A stretch of 64,000 nucleotides of DNA from Oscheius tipulae. Lineage: Eukaryota; Nematoda; Chromadorea; Rhabditida; Rhabditidae. Of the stretch, positions 1 through 11,058 are shown in pieces; positions within the stretch are counted from its first letter, which is position 1; each line of letters opens with the position of its first letter. Below the pieces are notes generated by a model, which saw only the letters and a program-made list of their open reading frames with translations, made no database searches and was not told the DNA's origin. The stretch spans positions 2,914,001-2,978,000 of the forward strand of contig JASJZH010000005.1 of the NCBI GenBank assembly GCA_037178975.1. The letters are read 5' to 3'. The position numbers were made by a program, and so were the translations under genes.

Positions 1-98
1 TTCAAAGCTACTGAAACTCGAGCCAGACAGACAGAGTGACAGAGAGAGGCATCCTTCACTAATAACATGTCTTTTGGCCAAAAACTATCAATTTTCAG

Positions 99-740
99 CC
101 TGCGAACCCCTCCTTCTCACTCGTTCAGTAAAAGGACTTGACTGCAGCTACGACAAGATGTATCTGGATGCTGTCAAAGAGTTCCAACCCGACGTACTCT
201 TCATTTTCACGCGCTTCTTCGACGCTATCGAAATTCGCAATGGTACAAGTCCGTTCAATGACGACAACTTCAAGGTTTCAATACTCTTAGAACTCTAGAA
301 TTTAAGTTTAGATGATGGTTGAGCGGCTGCGGGAGATTGAGAAACATGTCAAGTACCGAATCTACATGGCGCAGTCTTTTGCCTGGCCGAAGCACAGTAT
401 GGGAACAATTGTCAACAGTCATTTGCAGAAGGGAATCAAAATTAGCCATGTTTGTGGTAAAACCGGCTCTAAGCTACTCTCAAAACTTCAGAACGACGTC
501 GTTGAAAAGAGCTTGGAAGATGCGTTTCAAATTGGGAAGATGCGCATGGACCGACTCGTGCAGCACTGTGAAAAGTGTCGTCTCTTTGACTACACAGCCC
601 AGTTTTACATTGACGGACGGCTGCAGTACTACGACCCGAAATATCATATCGTCTACTTTACCCGAAGTTTGCATTTCACACCGCCCGGTCTGCTCAGACT
701 GGCACCAATGTACCGACACATGTGTCATGATCTTTGGTAG
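99..740 (+). CDS. C-terminal part of SGNH-domain acyltransferase-like protein (partial, two exons)
   Basis: Two coding exons, 99-274 and 312-740 (stop included), are joined by a 37-nt intron in phase 0; the 5' part of the gene lies outside the window. The encoded tail (about 200 residues) contains a stretch ending LFIFTRFFDAIE and a C-terminal block with YDPKYHI and SLHFTPPG. These resemble the Asp/His block that closes the SGNH hydrolase domain at the C-terminus of nematode acyltransferase-3-type (OAC) membrane proteins, which are thought to move acyl groups onto extracellular substrates. The first exon begins after a clear attttcag acceptor. I infer the family from remembered resemblance only; the membrane domain that would confirm it is not in the window. 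No poly(A) signal is obvious before the convergent glutaminase gene. Confidence 0.6.
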
Positions 741-1117
741 CGTATAATGAATATAGAAGACTTTGGAACAATTCCGAGTGGAAATTTTGAGCCCGAGGTC
801 GTCTCGGCACCAAAAAGAGCGCACTCGTATTGTCCCAACAATTTAGATAGCGCCTGTTCTGTCTCGGAAGGAACTGCCGTTGTCTCGGCAGAGAGCATCT
901 CACCCGGTTACGAGAGGAAAGCGCACTCCGGTATCATCTGTTCCAGGAAAAGGAGGGACCCATTCGTACTATATCACCTGAAGATGCTCTCCCATACTGT
1001 CTCGACCGGAAAGGTTTCACCCGAATCACATAGAGATTCTACTATATCTATACTTTTCAATATAAAGCTTTTGCCTCTTTATCTATAAAAATAACACAAA
1101 AACACACTGTAAAATGC
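741..1117. other. Convergent 3' intergenic region
   Basis: This stretch lies between the stop of the SGNH-type gene and the poly(A) signal of the glutaminase gene. An open frame at 747-1088 has no recognisable domain and repeats short motifs such as gtctcgg, so I do not call it a gene. I see nothing else in it. Confidence 0.5.
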
Positions 1118-1123
1118 TTTATT
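1118..1123 (-). terminator. AATAAA poly(A) signal of the glutaminase gene
   Basis: The plus strand reads tttatt here, which is AATAAA on the minus strand, about 45 nt past the glutaminase stop codon. Confidence 0.7.
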
Positions 1124-1166
1124 GTTGTATCCGTTTAACTCTCTTCCGGCTGTCGACCGCTTCTCA

Positions 1167-4100
1167 CTAGTCCTGTGCCGTAATATTCCAATGCTCTCTG
1201 GCAGCCGTGAGCACGATCGCACAATTGGCATGTCCAAAGAATTTGGCGTCGTCGAGAGGCGTCTTGCCGAAGCGATCCTTCGGCTCCGGGCTCTCCTTCC
1301 AGCGATTCAACAGAAACTCCAGACAGCCAACATTCCCCTCACTGGCTGCCACATGCAGTGCCGTCCTCTCGTCGTAGTCGCGATCGTGCACATTCCAGCC
1401 GAGCAAGAGATAGCGCTTCATCGCAGAAATATCGCCCAGCTTAGCCGCGTAGAGGAATCGAATGGTCTGGTCCTGATCCGTCTCGGAAAAGTTGCGACGC
1501 GGATCAATCTTCTGACAGTCCGAATAGACGAGGGAGTCGTAGTTATGGAAGTTAAACTTCTGGATCAGAGCCTCGGCCAGTTTGACGCCACGGACCGTGT
1601 TTCCGAGAGGGTCGAGACGGGGAGAGTACAGGGCTATGCCCATCACATTCGGAATCACCTAAACTTTAAAATTTGTAGAAACATCAGGTAAACTCACAAT
1701 CATCATGTTTCCACTGACGCCGGACTTGGCTGGAAGCCCGACTCGAAAGGCAAACTGTCCACTCCAGTCGTACCTGGAATCTGTGCTTAGAATCTATGCG
1801 TGGGAAAAGCTTACATTCCGCAAGAGTACATCAAGGACAAGACGTCGCGACAGGCCCGATTGTTGATGAGTCTCTCGTCCGTCAAGGGATTCACTCCACC
1901 GTTAGCAAATGTTCCGGCCATTACAGCCAGCGTGTCGCAGTTGGTCTCGATCGAGCAGAGCTGGAAGTAGAGGTCCAACGTGTCTTGGATGTCCGTGTCC
2001 GGCGGGAAGCAGCCGTGCTCGCGCATGTAGTAGGACAGCGCGTAGTTGCGATCAGCTGGAAATCGGAGATTGTCAACCAAAATCTTCCAGTTCAACAAAC
2101 TATTAGGAGTCTGGCTATTAAGTCGATTCAAAACGGGTTGAGTAAGAATGGTCTAATGACCAGGAAACCAAGGATACTGAGAAAGGCCGTTGAACAAAAC
2201 GGACTATGAAAACAGATAGTAAAGAATGAAAAAGGCCCATGGAGTCAAACACAGACTGACAGAGGGATAAGGACAGAATAAATTGGAAACACATAGGTAG
2301 AAAAGGGACATCAAGAGACATGGTGGACAGTACAGCAACAGGACCGGTTGAAAGATAGAACTTGGCTGTAGACAGCCAGTTTGATTGAGGCAAGCTTAAA
2401 GAGAATAATAAGACAGATAGTCTAATAGCACCTACTAGAGAGGCACGGAATACATAGGCTGGTTAGGGTGATAGGGGCATTGTACTGAGCTGGCAGGGAG
2501 ACAAAGAAGAGATATAAAAGTACAAATTGAGGGAAGGACTAAAGGCTCAGGCTCTTGGGATAGGCAGAGAGCCTATCCAAGGGAAACAGGCTGACAAAGA
2601 CAGGATGACAGTGTTCTGAGAAGGCAGGAGTTACTTACAGTTTTGGTACAAACAAAATAGCCTAGCTAGACAGTTTGTTTTTCGAATCGCATCTTTATCA
2701 CTCAGAGGACTTGTACTTTTGGAACTGGCAAAGGTTTCAAATAAATAGTCTAACCTGTTTCTCTCTCGGACAAGAAAACCGAGTTGTTGAAGCCAATGTG
2801 ACCCTGGCAGCCGGCAAAACGGAACATCTGCCGAATGACAAAGTCGAATCGATCAGCCAGACTGTCCTTCATCTTCATCAACGAGGTGGCCAGAATCGCG
2901 CCGGCATTGATCAGCGGATTGTGTGGGCGATGATTGTAGTCAAGACAGATGTCATTGAAGAGTCGACCACTAGGTTCCTGTCCAATGTAGCTATGTAGCT
3001 GCTCGGGACCGAGTTCGTCATGGACCAGCGCGTAGAGAAAGGCCTTCGAGACTGATTGTAGACAGAAGAGCTTGTAAGCGTCGCCCCAGCTCTGTCGCTG
3101 TCCATCAACCGTGCAGATACTCATACTCCAGAGACTTGGATTCGTCTTGGCGAGCTGCGGTATGTAGTTGGCCACCTGTCCCTCATTGTTCTTGCGCGTA
3201 CTATCAAACAGGTCGTCCATGATGGTGGTGAAGCTGGCCCAGTCCGGGATTACCAGCTGCTTCTTTAGCGCCTTGCCGATCACTCCAATGCTGCTGTTTC
3301 CGATGCAACTAGAAAGGATTTGACTTGAAAGGGTACTCATCCACTGTCTTCTCTGTCAGTATGTGTGGTCGTTTACAGCTTCCCAACGTACTACGGTATA
3401 GTAGACCCGGTTTCTAACAGCAACCTAATGCAGACTCTACTCCTATTCCTGTCTTTGTCAATCTACTGGGCAATCTGTCAGTCATACCGGAAAGCAGTAT
3501 GTCATCTTCTCATTCTGTGCCGGTCGCTGTGTTTTTATGACCCTCTCAGGTTGTCTCTGTTCCTTTCTTTGTCTCATTCACTATCCGTGACAACCTACTG
3601 TTAATCTTGACCAGGCCGGGCTATGAACTGCGAGAACACTGGGCGTGTTTGGTCGAGTTATGTTGTTTTCGTCCCTGGGCGGTCAAGCTAAAAATTTTGA
3701 AGCACTCTGTTGGTATTGATATTTAACCAGGTAGTCTGGTCTGATCTGGCTCTAGATTCTAGACTGATTGGCGGAAACAATGTTTAGTGACTGAACCAAG
3801 TTATTTTGGCTAACTTGAACATGTAGACCAGGTTAGCCATCTGTGTCCCCAACTTCAATCCAAGAACTGTCGGTCTAGGTAGACGGCCAAAGTTTTGTCA
3901 GTTTCCAAAGGTTACGATCACAATAGAAGTAGAAGTGTACCGCAAAGGACTGTCAATATTCCCAGGAAAAAGTACAAAAGACTCACTTTTGGAACTGTTC
4001 TCGACTGATGTGCATCTGTTTCTTGAACTTTTCCGCGTTCCCATGTTGCTGTCCAAAGAGCCCGTCCTCTTCCAGATGACCCATCTCGCGAATCGTCTTG

Positions 4101-4374
4101 ATCATCTGTCGCAGCCGGGGGTCGTCCTTCCTGATTCCAACGGAGGCCAGATCATTGAAGAAGGTCGGCAGATGCATCCTACCATCTTTCTCTTCGCGAT
4201 ACATGTCAAAGATGGCATCCTGTAGCTGCTGACGATAATGTTCGTCCCGTCGGGCGGAGAAGAGCGCCGTCGAGCTGTGTAGACCACGACGGGAGAAACA
4301 CTATAATGGGGTGTATGAATTGTGGGAAGTCTGGTAGCACAAACCTGGCTAATGGTGGCAGCAACTCGGATCAT
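1167..4374 (-). CDS. Glutaminase (GLS/glna-type, mitochondrial)
   Basis: This gene encodes a phosphate-dependent glutaminase that hydrolyses glutamine to glutamate and ammonia. Six exons: 4374-4345, 4300-3987, 3308-2755, 2055-1815, 1773-1698 and 1658-1167. All junctions agree in phase and give 568 residues. The N-terminus (MIRVAATISQ, then CFSRRGLHSS) is Arg/Ser-rich with no early acidic residue, as in mitochondrial presequences. An EF-hand-like helical N-domain follows. The serine-dependent beta-lactamase-like catalytic core comes next: CLQSVSKAF carries the S-x-x-K nucleophile motif, and EPSG, HNPLINAGA and NVMG are family motifs. The C-terminus holds ankyrin repeats (RDYDERTALHVAASEG). Length and domain order match animal GLS. 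The long introns contain many gtc/gac-rich short motifs. The start was chosen because it opens the presequence and lies just before a short phase-0 intron. It is divergent from the LEA-like gene. Confidence 0.93.
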
Positions 4375-5716
4375 CCTAGGTCCACAGTAAAAATTGAACT
4401 TGATGATTTTATTGCTTTGCTGTTATTGATCATGTTACTCCAGTTTTTGAAAAATTTTGTCAATTCCGTGTCCAAGAACTGTACAACCACCGGTTCTGCT
4501 TCTCGATGGTTTCGAAAACACTTTTTTTTGGCAAGGAGACCATAGAGACAACTGCCAATAGTCGTACTCAATTTTCTCTTTCCCTGTCTCTTTGAGTCTC
4601 GTTTGAAAAACAGATGATCAACATATTGGAAGTTATGACGTCTATGGAAATCTGTAAACGATCCGACAACCGAAACAACAATTCCAGTAAGCAGATTTCG
4701 AAATCTGTTTTCGTCTAATTTCAATATGCGGAAAACGGAATGAAACCAAAAACAGAAGAGAAAGAATGTTTGCTCAAAATAGATTAGTGTCAAGCCCTAA
4801 GTTTTTGCCAAACACAGCGTCAGTGAAGGAAGGACAGAGTCCACAGTCAGATAGACTTCGAACAGTCCCGAAAGTGCATAGTTTCGCCATAGTTCTTCAA
4901 AAAACACACGCGGGTTTGATCTTTTGATCGCCTGTTTATGCCCGCCGCCTCGGTCACTCAGACGCGAAAACAGCCCTCGTGCGACAACAGAAGGGCAAAG
5001 CAGTATAAATACATAGGCATCTGTTAGGCTCTCCTCGGCAACACATCTCCTTCTTTTTCGAAATCCTCTTCTCTAGTCTTTTTCAAGCCCATCCTCCCTG
5101 CTCCCTAGAATAAAGAGAGTTGAGTGTCCATTGGAACCTCTGGCAATCGTTTCCTCTCTCTCTCTCCGATTCACTGGAACTTTCTGATTTCTATGTTGAT
5201 TTATATGCTCAGGGATTCTTACACTGGATTGAATTCCACCCATCTTTTCATCGTCTACGACCTCAATCTATTTACCTGCAGTGTTTGAACAGTTATTTAC
5301 TATCACAATATGACATGAACAGTTTGGTTACAGTCACTATACAATATTTTTTGAGGACTGTATCTTGTTCTCCCTTTTCTTGTATAATCCTATCTCTGTC
5401 ACCACAACAACCTACTAGAGACTAAACCACGGGCCTATTATGAGCAGTTAAATGACGCCACAGTCAACTGACACGGTCTAACAATTACCTATTTTGGTTC
5501 GCAGTCTCGGATAAACAGGCGGAGTTTGAAGTCTTGAAACTCTTCAAGTTAGCAAAAAGCTGACAGGAGATGACAAGTTCTGGTATTTTCCACCAATTGT
5601 CATCATCTTTCCGCCATTTGTATTGCCTTCTCCCTTTGATCCATCTCCCCTCAAAAACTCTCTCCATTTTGACAGCCTTTCTACCCATCATTCTCCTAAG
5701 TTTCAGAATAATAATA
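4375..5716. other. Divergent intergenic/promoter region between glutaminase and LEA-like genes
   Basis: About 1.3 kb separates the two divergent start codons. It holds a TATA box at 5004-5011 pointing right and a tttcag acceptor at 5701-5706, just before the LEA start. That acceptor could be a trans-splice site or the end of a 5'-UTR intron. Open frames here (4371-4793 minus, 5120-5425 plus) lack recognisable domains and are low in complexity. Confidence 0.5.
5004..5011 (+). promoter_or_regulatory. Candidate TATA box for the LEA-like gene
   Basis: A tataaata octamer lies about 700 nt upstream of the LEA-like start codon. If it is used, the 5' UTR would need an intron or trans-splicing at the acceptor ending at 5706. 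Confidence 0.4.
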
Positions 5717-8700
5717 ATGCTATCGAAACCCGCTGACAGTGACGATATTCAAATCGATCAACAAGGAGAAGAACGAACACAACAACAAGGTAGGACAATT
5801 GCTCTTTCGATTCTGTTTTGACTGGAGGGGGGTCGGGGCGCGCCACTCGAATACACTAAACATGTACTTTGGCGAGTTGTTTTGCTCTAGGGAACAGGGG
5901 TAAACAGATCGGGAAAATTCCTCGTTTTCAGCCATGTCATCGTCTTCCCGTCATGAGAATTTGACTCGTCCAGTTGTGACAGAAAAGACGACCGTGATCA
6001 CAGGAATTGTGGACAAGCAGCCGATCAAATCGAACATTTTGACAGGTGATTCCTTTCCCTTTGTTTGTAAAGTCAGTTTTAGAGAAAAAAGATGAAAATA
6101 TTCGCGTTGTTGGACAGAAGGAGGAGATCATTCCGGCTGCCGTGGTTCAGAAGACTACAATATTGGTCGGGAAGCCAGAGACTCATCATCTGACCAGGAA
6201 GGAGAGGAAGCTGTTGAAGCAGAAGGAACGCAAGGAAGAGAAGGAGTCGATCTCCACTAAACGTGAGTCTATCTTTTGGAGCCAACTACTGAGGCAAGTT
6301 CGCTGCATGTGTGAACTATCTGTCAGCCTGTATTTGTCAATCTATCCCGCCAAACCTGTTAGCCTGTCTATGTCAATTCTGTATTTGTCGATATGTCAAT
6401 TTCAACTTGTCACTCTTTGGTCCATCTATATCAACCTTCTCTTTCAATCTGTCCTAACAATAGTCTCATCTTGTCCTATTGAACATGGTTTCTGCAAGTC
6501 TGTACCTCTCAATCTGTCCCAGTCAACTTGTCATCTTCTTACCCTGTAGCTGTTTCTGTCAGTTCTGACAACACTCCTGCCTTGAATCTGTCCATCTTGT
6601 CTCTGACAGGTTGTCCTTTTCACCCCGTCATGATCGACTTGATACAATAATCTGTCAGCCTGTCCAACATTTTATCCTATCCTTGTTGTCGTGACTTCTT
6701 ACTATCCATGTCAAAGTCAAACCACTGAATCACGCACAGACAAATTGACGGAACATTAGATCACCTAGAGCTTTTAACCTTACCCTTTTCTCATTTTCAG
6801 ACACCGAAGAGAAGATCTCCGAGAGCAGCAAGCAGATCAAGAAGGAAGCCAAGTCTGAAGCAAACAAGGCTGCGAACAAGACCGAGGAATTGACCGGTAA
6901 GGTTGCCGAGAAGGCCGGCGAGGCTGCTGGCTACGCTGAGAACAAGGCCAAGCTCGCTTACGAGAAGGGTGCCTCAGCCGTAGAAGCCGTCAAGGACAAC
7001 AGCCGAAACGTTGCCAAGAAGACAAGTGAGACGATTGGAGCCGGAGCTGGACACCTGGCTAAAGCTGCCGAAGCCGCCAGAGACAAGACAGCTGAGCTGG
7101 CTGGTCAAGGAGCTGGAATGCTGTCTAATGCTGCCGAGTACACTGGAGAAAAGACCAAGGACTTAAGCCTGGGCGCTGCTGACTACATCGGACAAGGAGC
7201 TGGACATGCTGCCAACATGGCCGAAGTCATCAGGGACAAGGCCTACGATACCACGATGGGAGCTGCCTCTCTGACTGGACAAGGAGCTGGAATGGCTGCC
7301 AATGCCGTTTCTGTAGCTGCCGAGAACGTATCGAATGCTGCCATCGGAGCAGCTGGCTACCTCGGACAGGGAGCTGGAATGGCCACTAATGCTTCACATA
7401 CCATTGGAGAGACTGCCTACGATCTTATGCTAGGAGCCGCTGACAAGGTTGGAGCCGGTGCTGGACACGCCGCCAATGTTGCCGGAGTCGTAAAGGAGAC
7501 TGTCTTCTTCGTTGCTGGTGGAGCTGCCGAAACTGGTAGAAAGATGTCCTTGACTGCTTCGGATCTGGCCGGGCAGGGAGCTGGACATGCTGCCAACATG
7601 GCTGAGATTATCAGGGACAAGGCAGCTGAACTGGCCGGAACTGGAGCTGGATATACTGCCAATGTGGCTGAGGTCATCCGGGACAAGGCCTACGACGCGA
7701 CTCTCGGAGCTGCCTCTTTGGCTGGACAAGGAGCTGGAATGGCTGTCAATGCTACCAGTAACGCTGCAGTTGTCGTGGGAGAAAAGACCGAAACTGTCAT
7801 TCTAGCCGCAGCTGAGAAGGCCGGGACTGGAGCTGGAGTCGCTGTCAATGCCGCTGCTCAACTCGTCGGAATGATGGTCGAAGGACTCGTCACCACCGGA
7901 GACACCGCCCTCTTCGTGGCCGGAAAGACCGCCGAAGAGGCCGAGGAAGGAGGAAGGAGAGTCTACGAAGGGGCTGTCCATCTCGGAGAAGCTGCCAAGG
8001 AGAAGGCCATGGAAGCTGGACATGTCATCAGTGAGAAGCTGTCCGCAATTACCAGGAAGGCCGAGGAGAAAGGAGAAGAGATCAAGGAAGGTATTGAAGA
8101 AAAGGGAGCCGAACTCAAGGAGAAGGGCCAGGAGGTGAAGGAAGACGTCAAGGAGAAGGGAAGTGATCTTATGGAGAAGGGCAAGGAGGTCAAGGAAGAT
8201 GTCAAGGAGAAAGGAAAAGAATTGAAAGAGAACGTGAAGGAGAAGGGAAGAGACTTCAAGAAAAATCTCAAAGAGAAAGGCCAGGAGGTGAAGGAAGACG
8301 TCAAGGAGAAGGGAAGAGACCTCAATGAGGACGTCAAGGAGAAGAGTCGAGATGTGAAGAAGGAAGGAGGAGAGCTAAAAGAGGACGTCAAGCAGAAGGA
8401 TCGTGAAGTCAAGGAAGATGTCAAAGACAAGGGCAGAGATCTGAAGCAGAAGGCTGAAAAGAAAGGAGAAGAGTTCAAGGAAAACATCCGAAAGAAGGAG
8501 GGAAGAGTGCTAAAAGAGGACGTCAAGGAGAAGGGTAGTGAAGTCAAGGAAGATGTCAAGGAGAGGAGACAAGACCTAAAGGAAGATATCCGGGAGAAGG
8601 ACCAAAAGAACGAAGGAAAGAAACTCAAGAAAGATGTCAAGGAGAAAGGAAAAGATCTAAAGGAAGACGTCAAGGAAAAGGGACATGAACTGAAGGAAAA

Positions 8701-9965
8701 CATCAAAGAGAAGGGTCACGAGATTAAGGAGAATGTCAAGGAGAAGGCCCATAATTTGAAGGAAGACGTTAAGGTGAAGGGACGAGACTTCAAGAAGAAA
8801 GTCGAAGAGAAGGGAGAAGAGTTCAAGGAGAAGCTCTCTGACGAAGAGAGTGACTTCTCTGAGAACGAGGAACCTCTGGGAGGAACCACCATCGTCACGG
8901 AGACAGCCGCTATCCTCCTCCCAGCTGGAAAAGTCGTCCTGACCGAAGAACCCGCGTCTGACTCTTTCAAAAAGATGAGTATTGAAGAACAGCGATTCGA
9001 TGATGAACTGCCCATGACAATCCGGGAAGCTGTTCATGTTGAGCCCAATTTCGCTCCTGAAAAGCACGAAGGTTGGTCTTTTTATAGTTTCGAGACCAAG
9101 AACACGCTTTCAGATCACGACACAATGAAGCAGCCCCATGGAAAGGCTGCCCACTTTGCCCAGAGAGGAAAAGAGTCTGGATATGCTGCGGATGAAGAGT
9201 CTGCTGCCGAGATCAAGGAAGACAAGTGGCAGGAGGACAAGGGAGAGCGTGCTAGACATGGTATACTTTTGATAGACTTATCTGTTATACCTCTCCCAAA
9301 ACTTACCTGTTGAAAAGGACTACGACCGTCTAAACCCATTCACTTCAGAGGCTTTTTCGGGTCTAAGAGTTGACTTTCAAGCCTTGCGATGTCCTGCAAA
9401 GTTGTAGAGCAGATGATATACTATTTTGCCAAGCATCACTCGATCCCAAAATCACTCTATATGCCTGAAAAAGAGGCGACAAGCTGCACACCTAGACACT
9501 CTTGAATACCCGGCGCGCACAATTGCTTAGCCAGAAAAGCAGTTTCGGCACTTTTGATGTTCTACAAAGTTGTAGACTAGATCACAAACTACATCTTTGC
9601 AAAGCATCACAAAGCTGGAAAATGTTGTTTTGAACCAGATAAATCGCAAGGGTGACTTCCGATAATGGCTCATTTTCAGACAGCCTAATGTCCGACACCT
9701 CCTTTGCCACTGACAGCGACTTCCGTGACCGCGCTTGTGAGTAAAAATGGCAATACTTTAGCAAAAAAAAAGTTCAGGGTCCACAAAGTCGGTTGACTAC
9801 AACAGAATGCCTATTGACAAGAACATGAAGGGAGCTTCTTCCCTGGACTTTGACGAGGGAATCCTCCGCGAGGAGGAAGAGGATCAGAGAGAAAAGGGTC
9901 GAAGTCAGAAGAAGTTCCAGAAGAGTGAAGACTCTCACGTGCAGAAGAGAGAAATCAATCACTAG
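5717..9965 (+). CDS. Large group-3 LEA-like protein (lea-1 type)
   Basis: This gene encodes a late-embryogenesis-abundant-like protein; the family protects cells during drying, heat or osmotic stress. Exons 5717-5789, 5932-6045, 6083-6262, 6801-9260, 9680-9736 and 9778-9965 join in phase to give 1023 residues. A further 42-nt in-frame intron at about 9072-9113 is possible. Residues ~200-480 hold degenerate 29-residue units built on GQGAGHAANMAEVIRDKA; some units are 22 or 40 long, that is 29 plus or minus multiples near 11. Residues ~540-800 are an almost uninterrupted run of 11-mers such as EVKEDVKEKGR, the hallmark of group-3 LEA proteins. Such repeats are predicted to be disordered in water and to form amphipathic helices when dried. 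No signal peptide or membrane segment is visible, so it is probably intracellular. The acidic, Lys-rich tail ends KREINH. Poly(A) signal at 10003-10008. Confidence 0.88.
9371..9605. repeat. Two copies of a dispersed repeat with an acaaagttgtag core
   Basis: Copies at about 9371-9435 and 9541-9605 lie in an intron of the LEA-like gene. Both share tgt-c-caaagttgtag, an interval, then ttttgc/tttgc and aagcatcac. Related sequences occur near 37120 and 46850. Confidence 0.55.
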
Positions 9966-10002
9966 ATCTTTTTCCGAAACCAAACTTGTAAATATTTGTG
10001 TA

Positions 10003-10008
10003 AATAAA
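10003..10008 (+). terminator. AATAAA poly(A) signal of the LEA-like gene
   Basis: aataaa lies 38 nt downstream of the LEA-like stop codon. Confidence 0.75.
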
Positions 10009-11058
10009 TGAATTGCCTACCGATTTTCTAGTTATCCATGCACTGTTCCATTTTTGATTGTAAACAAAATTCTAATGGAATTGATTTGTCGAGGGCAGAA
10101 AAGGAAAAGAAATTCAATTTTTTGATTTGAAATGCCGCTCAAAGCGAGACCTTGGGACGGGACATTAAAGATAACGTAACCACTTAAAAAATGCGCGCGC
10201 GTTTCGAAATTTTGTGCGTTGCCGATCGTTTCAATGTTGAAATGACGGTCATGAAGTGTTTCCAGGAGGCCATCTCTAACAAGAGCTGTGGGAAATGGCA
10301 TTGCTTCTTCTGTCTCAATATGCTCCTGTTTTGCTCATGTCTACAACCTGAGATTCGGCACACATGAGGTGTGCCACAGCTTTGCTCAAAACAAGTTTTT
10401 AAGGCTCAATAAAGAGAAACTTATGCAGTGGCATGAATGCATGAAAGACTCGTGGTCAGCAGCCGGACTTGCGCTTTCCTACTAACACCAGCTGCTGATG
10501 GCAGCTTTGCAGCCCGTTTAGTCTTGGCTTAGAATTGATAACAGGCAGCTTCACCGCTTCCCTAGTTGTTCCCAGTTGACTCTTCACCTTGTTGCTTGAC
10601 ATGAAATGACTTGTCAGAGTTTTTGGGCATTAGTGTTGACATGCAATTGTGCGGACACTATGACAGCCAGACGGACGGACGGACACCACTGCGCTTTAGT
10701 AGAGAAAGAAGATACCCGAAATGATTGCTTTCCACGAAGCTCTTCATCTAATACTATTTCCATGTTGTTACATTATCTTCTGCCGGTTGACAATGAATTA
10801 TTATCACAAGTTTGTTCAAATACTCGTTTCTCCCAATACCAAGATTCCCTAACAGTAACTGTTTACGTAACCAATTTTTTCATGACGAGGCCACTTCCCG
10901 AAGAGGACAGGATCATATACCCAACTCAATCGATGCAATTTGATTTGTTCGATTCTTTAAGGTGACTTCTAGTGTCCATCAAATTTACCAGAAAGTGTTT
11001 TAAAAAAAGAGACAAAATAGAAAGCAATAATCAACAATAAAAAAAATGCTAATGAAGA
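10009..11058. other. Intergenic region with dispersed-repeat copies
   Basis: No convincing gene. About 10485-10540 (gatggcagctttgcagcc...tttagtctt) resembles the flank of the foldback element near 46340. About 10615-10710 (tttttgggcattagtgttga ... ctgcgctttagtagagaaag) matches 63870-63955 and, in part, 47334-47365. These are copies of one dispersed repeat. Open frames at 10288-10485 and 10606-10965 lie largely within it. Confidence 0.55.

Noticed and set aside
747-1088. 113-codon frame downstream of the SGNH-type gene
   Set aside because: It contains short repeated gtctcgg motifs and no domain; it sits where a 3' UTR is expected.
1122-1691. 189-codon plus-strand frame
   Set aside because: It is antisense to the last glutaminase exon, which has clear ankyrin and catalytic homology.
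7963-8706. 247-codon minus-strand open frame rich in Ser/Phe/Leu
   Set aside because: It lies opposite the 11-mer Lys/Glu repeats of the LEA-like gene; the repeat codons keep the reverse frame open. It has no splice context or family resemblance.
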